A model generated the notes under the pieces. That model did not search any database. It saw nothing but the letters and a program-made list of their open reading frames with translations, and was not told where the DNA came from. A program made the position numbers and the translations under genes. Shown in pieces: positions 1 to 9,400 of a stretch of DNA of 64,000 nt (its first letter is position 1; every line of letters begins with the position of its first letter). This stretch comes from Candidatus Electrothrix gigas (GTDB lineage Bacteria; Desulfobacterota; Desulfobulbia; Desulfobulbales; Desulfobulbaceae), in NCBI GenBank assembly GCA_022766165.1, contig QYLO01000001.1, positions 97,490 through 161,489 of the forward strand, read 5' to 3'.

Positions 1-84
1 CCTCGTAGGAGTAAAATACAACTTGAAAATTGTCGGTTGACTCAAGAGGTCATCAGTCATTTTCATACCAAAAGGAGAAATATT

Positions 85-1149
85 ATGAAGTCGTATGTAT
101 TCGGCATCGGAATAACTGTTCTGCTGCTCTGTTTCACCAGTTCTGTATCAGCTGAGTTGCTTGGTATGTCCTCAATTAGGGAAATCGAAACTGTACGGGT
201 AACAACCCAAACAGTAGTAAAAAGCTGGACAAGTCAGTATAAAATTTCTGTTCGAGTTAAAAATAAAACCCGGATTAAGCTTTCCTCCAGGATGCTCAGG
301 CAGGCTATGCTCAACAACGCTGTTGCGGGCGATTTCGTTACCACCGTAAGAGGGGGCGGTAGGATCGAGAGGAAACATCTCAGAGGTTGTCGTAATATTT
401 CTTCTGAGCTTTCAGGGTCTATAAGATATTTTAGAACAGGACAGTTTCAAAGGGTTAGGACGGTTCTTGTCAGGGTGCAAGAGATAACCAGGGTTCAACC
501 TCGACCGCTAAGATTAGCCGTTGTTCTTAAGAGATTTCAAAAGATTAAGACAGAGCTTCCGGCAACTGTAAAGCTCAAGGGAAGCATGAAGGAAGTTACT
601 GAGAAGGTTGACAAGGCAGGATCAAAAGGAAAGGGTTCGGTTAAAGGATCCGTTAAGGGTTCAGTTAAAGGATCCGTTAAGGGTTCCGTTAAAGGATCTG
701 TCAAGGGATCAAGCGGAACAACACCCACCCCACCACCTACTCCTCCACAGCCACCCATAGTCAACCCCTGTATGGATAATCCAGAATTATGTGCAAGTAC
801 ACTTGGAATTGATGTAACGCAACTAACCAACATAACAAACGTGAATCAAATTAATTGGTCTGTTATAAGTCAGACAACCGTTAATTGGAGCGTTATTAAG
901 GTGGTAGAAAATATCAATTGGGATATACGAATTGATTCAAGTGGAATAATTGACTTCAAAGGAATGGGATGCACAGGAGATCCTGGTATGTCCTGTTATA
1001 CTTGTTACAATGGAATATTGGCCTCTTTAGCAGGTATACCCTGTGACGATGGTCGGTCAAACACAGAAAATGATACCTGTAGTAGTTCTGGTATCTGTGT
1101 AGGTCAACCAGTTCTTAGTCCGATAGTTCCTCCCAATCCTCCCTACTAA
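85..1149 (+). CDS. Secreted low-complexity protein with KGSV repeats
   Basis: I do not recognise this family. From ATG 85 (ribosome site AAAGGAGAAA at 71-80) the protein has 354 residues. It opens with a clear signal peptide (MKSYVFGIGITVLLLCF, then SVSA before the likely cleavage). A basic middle part follows, then about seven KGSV-type tetrapeptides, a Pro/Thr-rich hinge (TPTPPPTPPQPP), and a C-terminal part with Asn/Trp-rich segments (INWSVI) and several Cys, including CYTCYNG. An upstream in-frame ATG at 37 would hide the signal peptide, so 85 is preferred. The layout suggests an exported surface protein with a flexible basic linker; function unknown. Confidence 0.7.
   Translation: MKSYVFGIGITVLLLCFTSSVSAELLGMSSIREIETVRVTTQTVVKSWTSQYKISVRVKNKTRIKLSSRMLRQAMLNNAVAGDFVTTVRGGGRIERKHLRGCRNISSELSGSIRYFRTGQFQRVRTVLVRVQEITRVQPRPLRLAVVLKRFQKIKTELPATVKLKGSMKEVTEKVDKAGSKGKGSVKGSVKGSVKGSVKGSVKGSVKGSSGTTPTPPPTPPQPPIVNPCMDNPELCASTLGIDVTQLTNITNVNQINWSVISQTTVNWSVIKVVENINWDIRIDSSGIIDFKGMGCTGDPGMSCYTCYNGILASLAGIPCDDGRSNTENDTCSSSGICVGQPVLSPIVPPNPPY
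631..714 (+). repeat. 12-bp/24-bp tandem repeat coding KGSV
   Basis: Seven consecutive 12-bp units alternate between AAGGGTTCNGTT and AAAGGATCCGTT, so the higher-order period is 24 bp. Units begin at 631, 643, 655, 667, 679, 691 and 703; the last two have drifted. The array encodes the Lys-Gly-Ser-Val tract of the secreted protein, and its near identity at DNA level suggests recent slippage expansion. Confidence 0.9.
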
Positions 1150-1473
1150 ATAAAAGCTCTGGATTTAATATCGGCTATTTATCAATCCTCCTGCTCTTCA
1201 GGCGGGGGGATATAACTCTTTTCTTTCCTGCCAAGTAACGAACCTGCCTCATAGTTTTTCTATATTGCATCTCATCATCACGTCATTAAAAAAGCTGCTA
1301 CACTGTAACTAATTATAACTATTAGTAACTTTTATAAAATTGTTTGCCATACATGAGGGAGGGGCAGACTTGAGCCAAGTCAATCTGTAAAAAACAACCT
1401 TGCATGATGCTGATAAATATGGCAGTTTGATGCAAGGATATTATATTATAAACAGGTTCATCAGGAGGGTTCC
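1150..1473. other. Intergenic region, no gene seen
   Basis: About 320 bp with no convincing reading frame. A GC-rich imperfect hairpin (CCTCCTG...CAGGCGG, about 1188-1208) follows the upstream stop and may act as a weak terminator. An imperfect AT-rich palindrome (ACTAAT...ATTAGT, about 1308-1326) lies in the middle. The ribosome site of the next gene, CAGGAGGG, is at about 1461-1468. No clear promoter was found. Confidence 0.5.
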
Positions 1474-2274
1474 ATGCGTCGTCAACCCATAGTCGCTGAC
1501 AGGTTTTATGAGGGCGACCCAGGCAAGCTGTATCAAACGTTGCGTCAGCTGATTCCAAAGACCTCTGATAGAGTAAAGGCAAAGGCTGTGCTTTCACCCC
1601 ATGCTGGTTATGTCTATTCAGGAGGCGTTGCCGGGGAAACCTTTGCCCGGATTACTATCCCGGAAACAGTCATTCTTCTTGGACCAAATCACCAAGGGTC
1701 GGGCATGCCTCTTGCAGTGGGAAGTCAGGACTGGGATATGCCGCTGGGTCAGGTACCGTTGGCAAGAGATCTTGCTGAATCGCTGACTAATGCCTCTTCC
1801 ATGTTTACCTTTGATGATACGGCGCATTGTTTTGAACATTCTCTGGAAGTACAGGTTCCCTTTGTGCAATTTTTTCAAAAGAATCTGCAGATCCTGCCCA
1901 TCGTGATTGCCCACCTCTCTTTGCAAGAGTGTTGTCAGGCTGCTCATGAGCTTGCGCAGACTATCCAAGCTTCTCGTCGTTCTGTTCTTCTGGTTGCCAG
2001 TACGGATATGACGCATTATCTCTCTCGGCAACAGGCAGCAAAGCAGGACCGTCTTGCCTTGACTCATATTTTGGCTCTTGATGCAACTGGTCTGTATGAA
2101 ACAGTATTTTCTCGTAGGATATCAATGTGCGGTATCATTCCCACGACCATCACCCTCCTGACTGTTGCCGAACTCGGGGCAAGGACAGCAGAGCTTGTTC
2201 GTTATATGGATTCTGGAGAAGCCAGCGGTGATACGGATAAAGTTGTTGGGTATGCTGGAGTGATTATTCGTTAA
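1474..2274 (+). CDS. MEMO1 family protein (AmmeMemoRadiSam system protein B type)
   Basis: The 266-residue protein matches the MEMO family along its length: N-terminal RQPIVADRFYEGDP, then LSPHAGYVYSGG, LLGPNHQG, a Phe-Glu-His-Ser-Leu-Glu-Val segment (FEHSLEVQVPF) and ASTDMTHY. The His and Asp residues in these motifs form the presumed metal site that resembles extradiol dioxygenases. Bacterial members often sit with an AMMECR1 protein and a radical SAM enzyme, but neither is adjacent here, so this copy is alone. ATG 1474 follows CAGGAGGG at good spacing. The biochemical role of bacterial MEMO proteins is not settled. The gene converges on ftsK with only 10 bp between stops. Confidence 0.85.
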   Translation: MRRQPIVADRFYEGDPGKLYQTLRQLIPKTSDRVKAKAVLSPHAGYVYSGGVAGETFARITIPETVILLGPNHQGSGMPLAVGSQDWDMPLGQVPLARDLAESLTNASSMFTFDDTAHCFEHSLEVQVPFVQFFQKNLQILPIVIAHLSLQECCQAAHELAQTIQASRRSVLLVASTDMTHYLSRQQAAKQDRLALTHILALDATGLYETVFSRRISMCGIIPTTITLLTVAELGARTAELVRYMDSGEASGDTDKVVGYAGVIIR

Positions 2275-2284
2275 AAGTTGTTGC

Positions 2285-4606
2285 CTAGGTGTAGTCGCCT
2301 CGAGCTAAGACTTCTCTGGGCCGAGAGCCGTCTGAAGGCCCGATAATTCCGTCCCGTTCCATCATTTCAATCATTCGGGCAGCCCGATTATAGCCCACCC
2401 GTAATCGCCGTTGAACCATAGAGATAGAGGCTTGACCGGTCTCAGTGACCACGGCCACTGCCTCATCATATTTTTCATCATACTCAGCCTCTTCACCCTC
2501 AGCACCTGCTGCATCCTCCTCCACCATTTTGAGAACACTTTCATCATACTCAGCAGCACCCTGTTGCTTGAGAAAGGCAATAATGCGCTCTGTTTCCTCT
2601 TCAGAGATAAAGGCCCCGTGGATACGTTGCAGCTTGGCAGCTCCTGGCGGCAGAAAGAGCATATCACCAAGTCCCAGAAGATGTTCAGCCCCAGAGTTGT
2701 CAAGAATGGTTCGTGAATCGACCTTAGAGGAAACTTTAAAGGAAATCCTGGTGGGGAAATTGGCCTTGATCAACCCGGTGAGTACATCCACTGAAGGACG
2801 TTGCGTCGCCAGAATAATATGCATACCCGCAGCCCGAGCCATCTGCGCCAAGCGGGCAATAGAGGTCTCAACATCCTTGGATGCCACCATCATTAAATCA
2901 GCCAGCTCGTCAACAACTATAACGATATACGGGAGTTTTTCTTCGGCCTGTTCATTATAGGATGTAAAGGACTTGACTCGATGCTCTTCTAACAACTTGT
3001 AACGTCGCTCCATCTCTCGAACAGCCCAGATCAAGGCCCGGCTGGCCATTTTGGGTTCAACAACCACGGGATGAAGAAGATGGGGAATTCCCTCATACAC
3101 TGATAATTCAATTCGTTTTGGATCAATCATCAGCAGGCGAACCGTGTCTGGAGTTGCCTTATAGAGAATGGAACAGATAAAGGCGTTGATCGCCACTGAT
3201 TTACCTGCACCCGTGGCTCCGGCAATCAGGAGATGGGGCATCTTTGCCAGATCCGCTACAGCAGATTTGCCAATGACATCAGATCCTAGGGCAACGGTTA
3301 AAAATGAGGCTGATGTATCGTACACCTTACTGAGAAGGATATCGCGAAAAAACACGGTCCTTCGTTCAGGGTTGGGGATTTCAATGCCAATGGCGGCCTT
3401 ACCTGGAATAGATCCCACCACCCTGACTCGGTCTACCTTGAGAACCATAGCCAGATCATCGGCAAGGTTGACGACCTTGTTAATCTTAACGCCAGCAGCC
3501 GGGGCAAACTCATAGGTTGTGACTACTGGGCCTGGAGAAACACCAACAACCTCTCCCTTCACAGAAAAATCAAGGAGTTTGGCTATTAATTTCTCGCTGA
3601 CATTATAATAATGCTGTTGATCAACCTCCAGATCTCCCTGCGTATTCTTCTCAAGCAGAGATATTGGTGGTAGCTTAAATTTTTCTTTTTGCAGAGCTGA
3701 TCCTGCCTTGTCTCTTTTTGCAGCCTGTATGACTTGTGTGACCTTTGTCGTAAACTTTGTAGCCTTTGTGGTCTTTGCCATCTTTGCCGTTACCACAGGC
3801 TCTTGTTTGCCCTGCGCGTGAACAGCAGGAGACTTTTTGATATCTTGGCTCTTTTCCTTAGAACTGAATACTTTTTTTGCTGATCGTAGCCCTGGGAGTA
3901 GTGCCGGGCGGGCTGCTTTCGGAGGAGAAAGCTTGAGAGAAGCTGATTGATTTTCCAACCGTTTTTGTCGCTCTTTTTTCCAGGTGATAACTTTCTCCCG
4001 ACCCCAGTCCTTACCAGCAGATATCTTCTCCATAACCAAAGGTATTTGTTCCCAAAACCAGAGAGCAGAGGCAAGGGGCGAAAAACGGATTGCGGCCATA
4101 AGGGAAAAGATCAAGAGTAAGACCAAGATCAGGATTGAACCAACAGAACCCACAACGCTTTCAAGGCTTCCTTGAAGCAGATCTCCTAAATAACCGCCTG
4201 GAAGGATGAACTCTGGTGGGAAAAAAATCTGTTCAGCCCCGGCAAGAAGTCCAGAAGCGGCAAACAAAATACCTGTGCCACCGGCAAAAAGACAGGGAAA
4301 GCGTTCAAGGGTTGTTGAGACTGTAAAGACAGCTACAGCTACATAAAAAAGAAGAAAAACAGGTAAAAAAGAGATAACGCCAACAAAGGAAAAAAGGTAA
4401 AAGGATGTATAAAAGCCTACACCACCGCACCAGTTTTCTTCAAGAGTGGGAAATCTGGGCTGCTCTGAAAAAATCGGAAGAACATAGCTGATCAGGCTGA
4501 GGAGGAGAAAAAATCCGATAAAAGAGCAGGTGAGAGCTATGGCCTCTTTGTACAGTTCTGTTCTTTGCGTGATTTTTTTAGGTATATTTTTAGTATTTTT
4601 AGGCAT
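2285..4606 (-). CDS. ftsK: DNA translocase FtsK/SpoIIIE
   Basis: This hexameric ATPase couples chromosome segregation to division at the septum. From ATG 4606 (MPKNTKN) it has 773 residues. The N-terminal 180 residues hold about four membrane helices, followed by a Lys/Ala-rich linker. The motor carries the Walker A GATGAGKS at about residues 463-470, Walker B in IVIVVDELADLM, and ILATQRPSVDV. The C-terminal winged-helix gamma domain (SISMVQRRLRVGYNRAARM) recognises the polar KOPS sequence in known homologues. The frame extends upstream to 4675 but would then overlap cbiC, and 4606 gives the usual N-terminus. It lies 34 bp downstream of cbiC, probably co-transcribed. Confidence 0.93.
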   Translation of the reverse strand: MPKNTKNIPKKITQRTELYKEAIALTCSFIGFFLLLSLISYVLPIFSEQPRFPTLEENWCGGVGFYTSFYLFSFVGVISFLPVFLLFYVAVAVFTVSTTLERFPCLFAGGTGILFAASGLLAGAEQIFFPPEFILPGGYLGDLLQGSLESVVGSVGSILILVLLLIFSLMAAIRFSPLASALWFWEQIPLVMEKISAGKDWGREKVITWKKERQKRLENQSASLKLSPPKAARPALLPGLRSAKKVFSSKEKSQDIKKSPAVHAQGKQEPVVTAKMAKTTKATKFTTKVTQVIQAAKRDKAGSALQKEKFKLPPISLLEKNTQGDLEVDQQHYYNVSEKLIAKLLDFSVKGEVVGVSPGPVVTTYEFAPAAGVKINKVVNLADDLAMVLKVDRVRVVGSIPGKAAIGIEIPNPERRTVFFRDILLSKVYDTSASFLTVALGSDVIGKSAVADLAKMPHLLIAGATGAGKSVAINAFICSILYKATPDTVRLLMIDPKRIELSVYEGIPHLLHPVVVEPKMASRALIWAVREMERRYKLLEEHRVKSFTSYNEQAEEKLPYIVIVVDELADLMMVASKDVETSIARLAQMARAAGMHIILATQRPSVDVLTGLIKANFPTRISFKVSSKVDSRTILDNSGAEHLLGLGDMLFLPPGAAKLQRIHGAFISEEETERIIAFLKQQGAAEYDESVLKMVEEDAAGAEGEEAEYDEKYDEAVAVVTETGQASISMVQRRLRVGYNRAARMIEMMERDGIIGPSDGSRPREVLARGDYT

Positions 4607-4640
4607 ACGGCACAACGCTTTTATGTGAAAAAATACAGTT

Positions 4641-5279
4641 TTACTCAAAAGTATCTGCAAGACGGAGCAGGGCATTTACAGCGGCAACAGCAACAGGAGT
4701 ACCGCCTTTTCGTCCCAATGAGGTGATAAAGGGGTAGGGCTTACTTGCCAAGATGGCTTTAGATTCCAGAGCATTAACAAAGCCTACAGGTACGCCAATA
4801 ACGAGATCAGGGGCAAATATATCCTGTTCTATCAACTCCATCGTTTTGAGCAGGGCTGTTGGTGCGTTGCCTACGGCCACAATACCGATATTATCTCTTG
4901 CTGCTCGTTCAATAGCCGCCTCAGAACGTGTCATCTGCGCCAAGGCTGCTCTCTCTACAGTAGCTTGTTCTGCAACCCGGCAGATAACTTTGCTTCCAAA
5001 TTTTGTCAGTAAGGCCCTTGAAATACCACTGGCCGCCATGTTGACATCAACCAAAATATTTTTACCGGCAGTAAGAGATTTCAGAGCCGCTTTGATTGCC
5101 TGGGGATGAAAACGCATATTTTCAGCAAAAGAAAAATCACCGGTCGCATGGATGCAACGCTGAACCACAGCAAATTGTTCTGAGGTAAACTGGGTAGGGC
5201 CAATCTCGGATGCAATAATCCGGAAGCTCTCTGCCTCAATTTCCAGTGGGCCTATTTTTTGTATTTTTGGCAAATCCAT
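4641..5279 (-). CDS. cbiC: Precorrin-8X / cobalt-precorrin-8 methylmutase
   Basis: The enzyme moves the C-11 methyl group to C-12, giving hydrogenobyrinic or cobyrinic acid in corrin ring synthesis. The 212-residue protein has family hallmarks: the catalytic-His segment RCIHATGDFSF at about residues 42-52, VDVNMAASGI, IVAVGNAPTAL and VIGVPVGFVNALESK. ATG 5279 follows a duplicated AAGGAAGCATCT leader that supplies a ribosome site. Other corrin genes lie about 21 kb away (cbiF-cbiL-cobL), so the pathway is split. No cobalamin riboswitch is visible upstream. Confidence 0.93.
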   Translation of the reverse strand: MDLPKIQKIGPLEIEAESFRIIASEIGPTQFTSEQFAVVQRCIHATGDFSFAENMRFHPQAIKAALKSLTAGKNILVDVNMAASGISRALLTKFGSKVICRVAEQATVERAALAQMTRSEAAIERAARDNIGIVAVGNAPTALLKTMELIEQDIFAPDLVIGVPVGFVNALESKAILASKPYPFITSLGRKGGTPVAVAAVNALLRLADTFE

Positions 5280-5281
5280 AA

Positions 5282-5305
5282 AGATGCTTCCTTAGATGCT
5301 TCCTT
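5282..5305 (-). repeat. 12-bp tandem duplication in the cbiC leader
   Basis: Two perfect copies of AAGGAAGCATCT (minus-strand reading) lie immediately before the cbiC start. Each copy carries an AAGGA ribosome-binding core, so the mRNA has two candidate sites, at about 9 and 21 nt from the ATG. Confidence 0.9.
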
Positions 5306-5561
5306 GTTAGGTGATTTTTTCTGTGGAGAATTGCGTCCTTTGCGATCAGTTGTGGTTACTTTTTACTGGCAAAAGGCATAGCATAGGTGTAGGTGTAAAT
5401 TCGATGAAATCAGAGATGATGATAGCAGAATGCGCTCAGTAATTCACCCGAAAAAAATATCGCTTTTTTTAGCTTGATTTGTTAAGTAAAGAAATATTCT
5501 GCATTTTATGCAGGATAAAATACCTGTTGATGAAACGATGCAAACATAACCCGCTGCTTGA

Positions 5562-5900
5562 GCGAAGGGTAGAGATGTTCAGAAAAAGTACGGAGATCGA
5601 CTGTATTATACTAATATTCCCAAACAATACCTCAAATCATCGGCTGTCGAGGATGACATTCGTACCGACATTTATCAGATGACCATGCGTCACAAGAAGT
5701 TTGCAAATCAACTGAACATAGTTATCATTTTCAAAACCAACCTAAAAACCCTGAAAACTGCCCATGCCGTATTATTCAGTTCCGACCTGGAGTTGGCCTA
5801 TGATAAGCTGAGCTTCCAGATTGAGTTCAACTTCCGTGATGCTAAACAGTACTGGGGGCTTGATGATTTTATGAACATCAAAGAGCAGCAATTGCTTCCG
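5562..5900 (+). pseudogene. Decayed DDE transposase, C-terminal part
   Basis: The frame is open from 5562 and reads KKYGDRLYYTNIPKQYLK, then a helical stretch, then IEFNFRDAKQYWGLDDFMN and IKEQQ. The Glu in IEFNFRDAKQYWGL looks like the third catalytic acid of an IS4-like DDE transposase. The catalytic Asp regions and the N-terminus are missing upstream, where stops occur, and after about 5890 the similarity fades into unrelated sequence running up to the crcB stop. No inverted repeats were found, so the element is dead. The exact IS family is uncertain. Confidence 0.7.
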
Positions 5901-6003
5901 CAAATTCCAGAAGATATTTCTATTCAATCCATCGCTAACCAAGTTGCCGTTCTTGGGTGGGTTAATACGCCAGAAGAGGTGGTTTATTACCGCACCTTCA
6001 GCT

Positions 6004-6390
6004 CTAAAGCAAGCCCGCAACAATGCGGCCCAACCAAACCAGAAATACCCCCAAGATCACTTGGCCGCCTGCATTGAGTAAGGCCAGTTCTATTCTATTG
6101 GCCCTGATCAAACTGAGCGTTTCATTGCCAAAAGTAGAAAACGTCGTAAAGGCCCCCAAAAAGCCGATAAAAATAAAGCTACGGGTCTCGGCTGAAAGCA
6201 TGATTTTCAGCTCCACTACGGCACTCAGGAAACCTATCAACAGGCAACCGATCATATTCACGGTTAAGGTACCAAAGGGGAAAATGAGAGAACCTGTACA
6301 GCCTTGCGCCCAAGAGCTGACCAGAAATCGGAGAACAGCCCCGGTAAAACCACCAGCACCGATAAGGGAAAGTTTGAACAAGGAATCCAT
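6004..6390 (-). CDS. crcB: Fluoride exporter CrcB/Fluc
   Basis: A small inner-membrane fluoride channel. From ATG 6390 (MDSLFKLSLIGAGG) it has 128 residues with four hydrophobic helices, the usual size. Family motifs are GGFTGAVLRFLVS, FPFGTLTVNMIGC with the conserved Asn, and GFLGAFTTFSTF with the Phe-box and sodium-site Thr residues. Longer in-frame extensions to 6498 lack hydrophobic character and are rejected. It lies downstream of the large AsmA-like gene on the same strand. I see no fluoride riboswitch in the roughly 100 bp upstream. Confidence 0.92.
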   Translation of the reverse strand: MDSLFKLSLIGAGGFTGAVLRFLVSSWAQGCTGSLIFPFGTLTVNMIGCLLIGFLSAVVELKIMLSAETRSFIFIGFLGAFTTFSTFGNETLSLIRANRIELALLNAGGQVILGVFLVWLGRIVAGLL

Positions 6391-6453
6391 CGCTCGTATT
6401 TTGTGATAGGGAAGAGGTTGCTGAAACCACCTGACCACCTGCTCTGACTTGTT

Positions 6454-6477
6454 GCCCCTCCCACTGGAGAGAGGGGC
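6454..6477 (-). terminator. Hairpin between AsmA-like gene and crcB
   Basis: Perfect 7-bp stem GCCCCTC/GAGGGGC with a 10-nt loop, just after the stop of the large minus-strand gene. It lacks a clear U tract on the minus strand, so it may be a weak terminator, a processing site or chance. Confidence 0.35.
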
Positions 6478-6487
6478 TGAGGAGGTT

Positions 6488-9400
6488 TTAATTACCAAAC
6501 AGATTATTCAAGAGATCAGGTACAACCTTATTGTTCAGGATTTCAGGCACAACCTTATTATCCATAAGCTCAGGCATAACCTTATCAACCTGTTCCCTCA
6601 GAACATTTTTGGTCGCCTGACGAGCTGCCTGTTTAAGCAGGTCAGAAGATGCCTGCATTAATGCCCTGCGGCTGTAGACTGGTTTATCTTTTGTCCCTCT
6701 AATCGGAACCTTAAGTGTAGTTCCCTTGAGTAACTCATACCCCTTTTTTCCCAGTAGTCTCTTTGTTACTGGAACGTCTAGAACATAGTCGAGCCTGCCG
6801 TCCATGCCCACAGAACCGCTGAGGCGCATTTCTGAATCTGCAATCGTGATCTTGATCGGTGAACAGCTGATCTGTCCTTGCACGCCCTGGCAGGTCATGC
6901 TTTTATTTTTCATGGCCAATCGTTGATCGACATAGCCTGCTATATCCAAAATACTCTTTAATACGCCCTTGGATTGTAAGGCCACTCCGGTGAGGTCAAA
7001 AAAGACCTTAAAGTTGATTTTTTCTATTCCCTTTTCTCCCAGAGGAAGAGAAAAATGGTCCAGCCGGACATTAATATTTCCTGCTGGTCTGGCAAGTGAA
7101 CCAAAGAGCGGATGGATTCCCTTTAAAAGTCCATCGGTCAGCGCCTGTTCAAGATGCACATCTGTCAGCACCTGCTCTCCTGGGGGAATCGTCAGCAGCG
7201 GCGGGTTTTTCCTGTAATCAATGCGTGGAGAAAGCCGCACCCAACCGTCATTCAGCACTCCTTTGAGATGATTGGTTATAACTCCTTTTTTCATATTGGA
7301 ATCCAAGGTAAGCCTGCTCATATCAACACCAGATTTAGAAAAGTAATCTGCTGAGACCTTGGTGGCAAAGCGCAGGTTGATCTTGGCATTTTCTTTCTCT
7401 TTCTCGTTGGCAGCAGACAAGGGGTAATAGAGAGTAAAGTTCTCTTTCTTCTTCCCTTTGAGCTTCATGTCAAGAGGGTATATTCCCTCTATGATAGCAA
7501 CCAAGGAGGCCAGATCAGGCGTTGCCTGTCCATTTAAAGAAAAATGCGGCTTTTTGCCACTCAGTTGTAGATCGCCACCAGCCTCAAGACTGAGCGGCGC
7601 AGATTCAATATCAAAGGTGGTGAACTGGACATCACCGGTCATAAGATCCCCATGCAGACGGCTCCTAAAGACCAGTTTTTGTCGCTCAATAAGGCGTTCT
7701 TCTTTGGCCCTTCTTCGTCTATCTTTTTTGATTTTACTGTAGGTAAAGGCATCAATATCAAGCTTCACTGTACCTGCATTGCCCCTGCCTGTTGTGCCGG
7801 CAACTTTAATATCTTGCTTTTTTTCTATCAAATCAAGAGAGAAGATTGCATCACCAGCAAACTTTTGCTCTGGCGGCATAATGCCCAGTTGCTGCAACAG
7901 AGTGGTCACCTTCTTGAGATCAGATCGACCGTTTACCTGCAGTGCCTTGATTGCCGGAGCTGGCTTCTGCTGCCAGTTGTCAAGAAAGATTTTGTCAACC
8001 CTGATATCGGCAAAACCAGAGTTCAAAGAGAGGTTACGAAGAACCAGGCGATGATTCTTGGTATCAATCAGATTATAGCCACCACCCTGTGCAAAAAAAG
8101 TATCCTTACTGTCTGCCTGTTCAAGTGGTCGTACTGCTTCTTCCATCGTAGGGGTGGGTTCAGGCTTGGTGGTGAACAGTGCAATATGAGGATCTTGCAA
8201 AACCTTTTTTTGGCGATACAGGATAAAATCTTTAATGCGAGAGTCCAAGGAACTGACAACCAGCCTGTCTTTTTCTGTGTAGCCGGAAGTTCGGAACTTC
8301 ATCTCACCGGCAACACTGGTTTCTTGTTCCAAGGCATCAAAACGATGCAGTAGTTCTGTCACCCTGGCCAAGGGGAAATCTGAAGTAAGCTGATAATGCG
8401 CCATGATCTGCTCCTGATCCTGATATACGCCAGTGAGTGAACCGTTGAACTTCCCAGCCCAGCAGGAGACATCAAAAGTCAGATCTGCGGCCTCTGCCCT
8501 TGTCTTGGGAAAATATCCAGGTGCTATGAGTTGACTGTTCAAATGCAGGTCATGAGTAGGCAAGACTTTTTTGTTGTTCAATGACAGCTGATAATCGGCA
8601 ATATCAACCTGAGCCTGTACTGTATAACGATCCTCCTTTTTTGTCGTTTCCAGGTCTAGCTTGAGGCGACCTCTGGCATCCCAGTCCAGCTGGATAATTC
8701 GGCTGATCTCCTGCATTGCCTTGTCAAGATCTGCCGAACCCTTGAGGCTGAAATGCTGGAGATTGCCTTGCCCCTCTATATTGAGGAAGTCAGCCTTGAG
8801 AGCGAGCTGTTCTATTTCCGGCTTTTTGTCAATCATGCTCCCGTTGACGCTCAATGTCAGAGGGCTTTTCCAGACAAAGGACTGCTTATTTTGTCGTCCT
8901 GCAAGATCTTTGACCGTTGCATCCGCCTGAAGATGTATGGTCTTGTCTTTCTCTGCCAACTCAAAGGCGAGTGTGGCCTGTCCGTCCTCTAACCGGAGAT
9001 TTTCCTGTGCCTTGAGCAGACCAGGGAGTTGAGTGAGCAGAATCGGCAGGTCAAAGGTACCCTTGCCTGCTGCCTGTAATCCCTGCTTACCATAGGTGGA
9101 TTGCAGATCCAGACTGCCTATATCAGAAAGCATTTTCAGTTCTGGCAGCCGCCATTCCCCTTGTTCATCACGTTGCAGATGCAGTTCAAAGGCAAGCTGG
9201 TCCAGTCGAGGATGATCTTCCTGTAAAAAACCGCCTGTCAGGTCAACCTGCGTCAGGGTGATTGGGCCACGCAAGACCACGTTTCCACCCTCGGTATTTT
9301 GTATGGTCAGGTCTGAGTTGAGGACTGCCTGCCCTTGAGGAACAGTGGTTTTATCAGGAATCAAGGCCAGAAGAGGCGCAAGCTGGATATCTGTCAAGGT

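Noticed and set aside
631..714. CRISPR array
   Set aside because: The direct repeats are in-frame coding units with no spacers.
5479..5682. 67-codon plus-strand frame
   Set aside because: It is the wrong frame of the decayed transposase at 5562-5900.
6391..6487. Fluoride riboswitch upstream of crcB
   Set aside because: The conserved core sequences are not present in the minus-strand leader.
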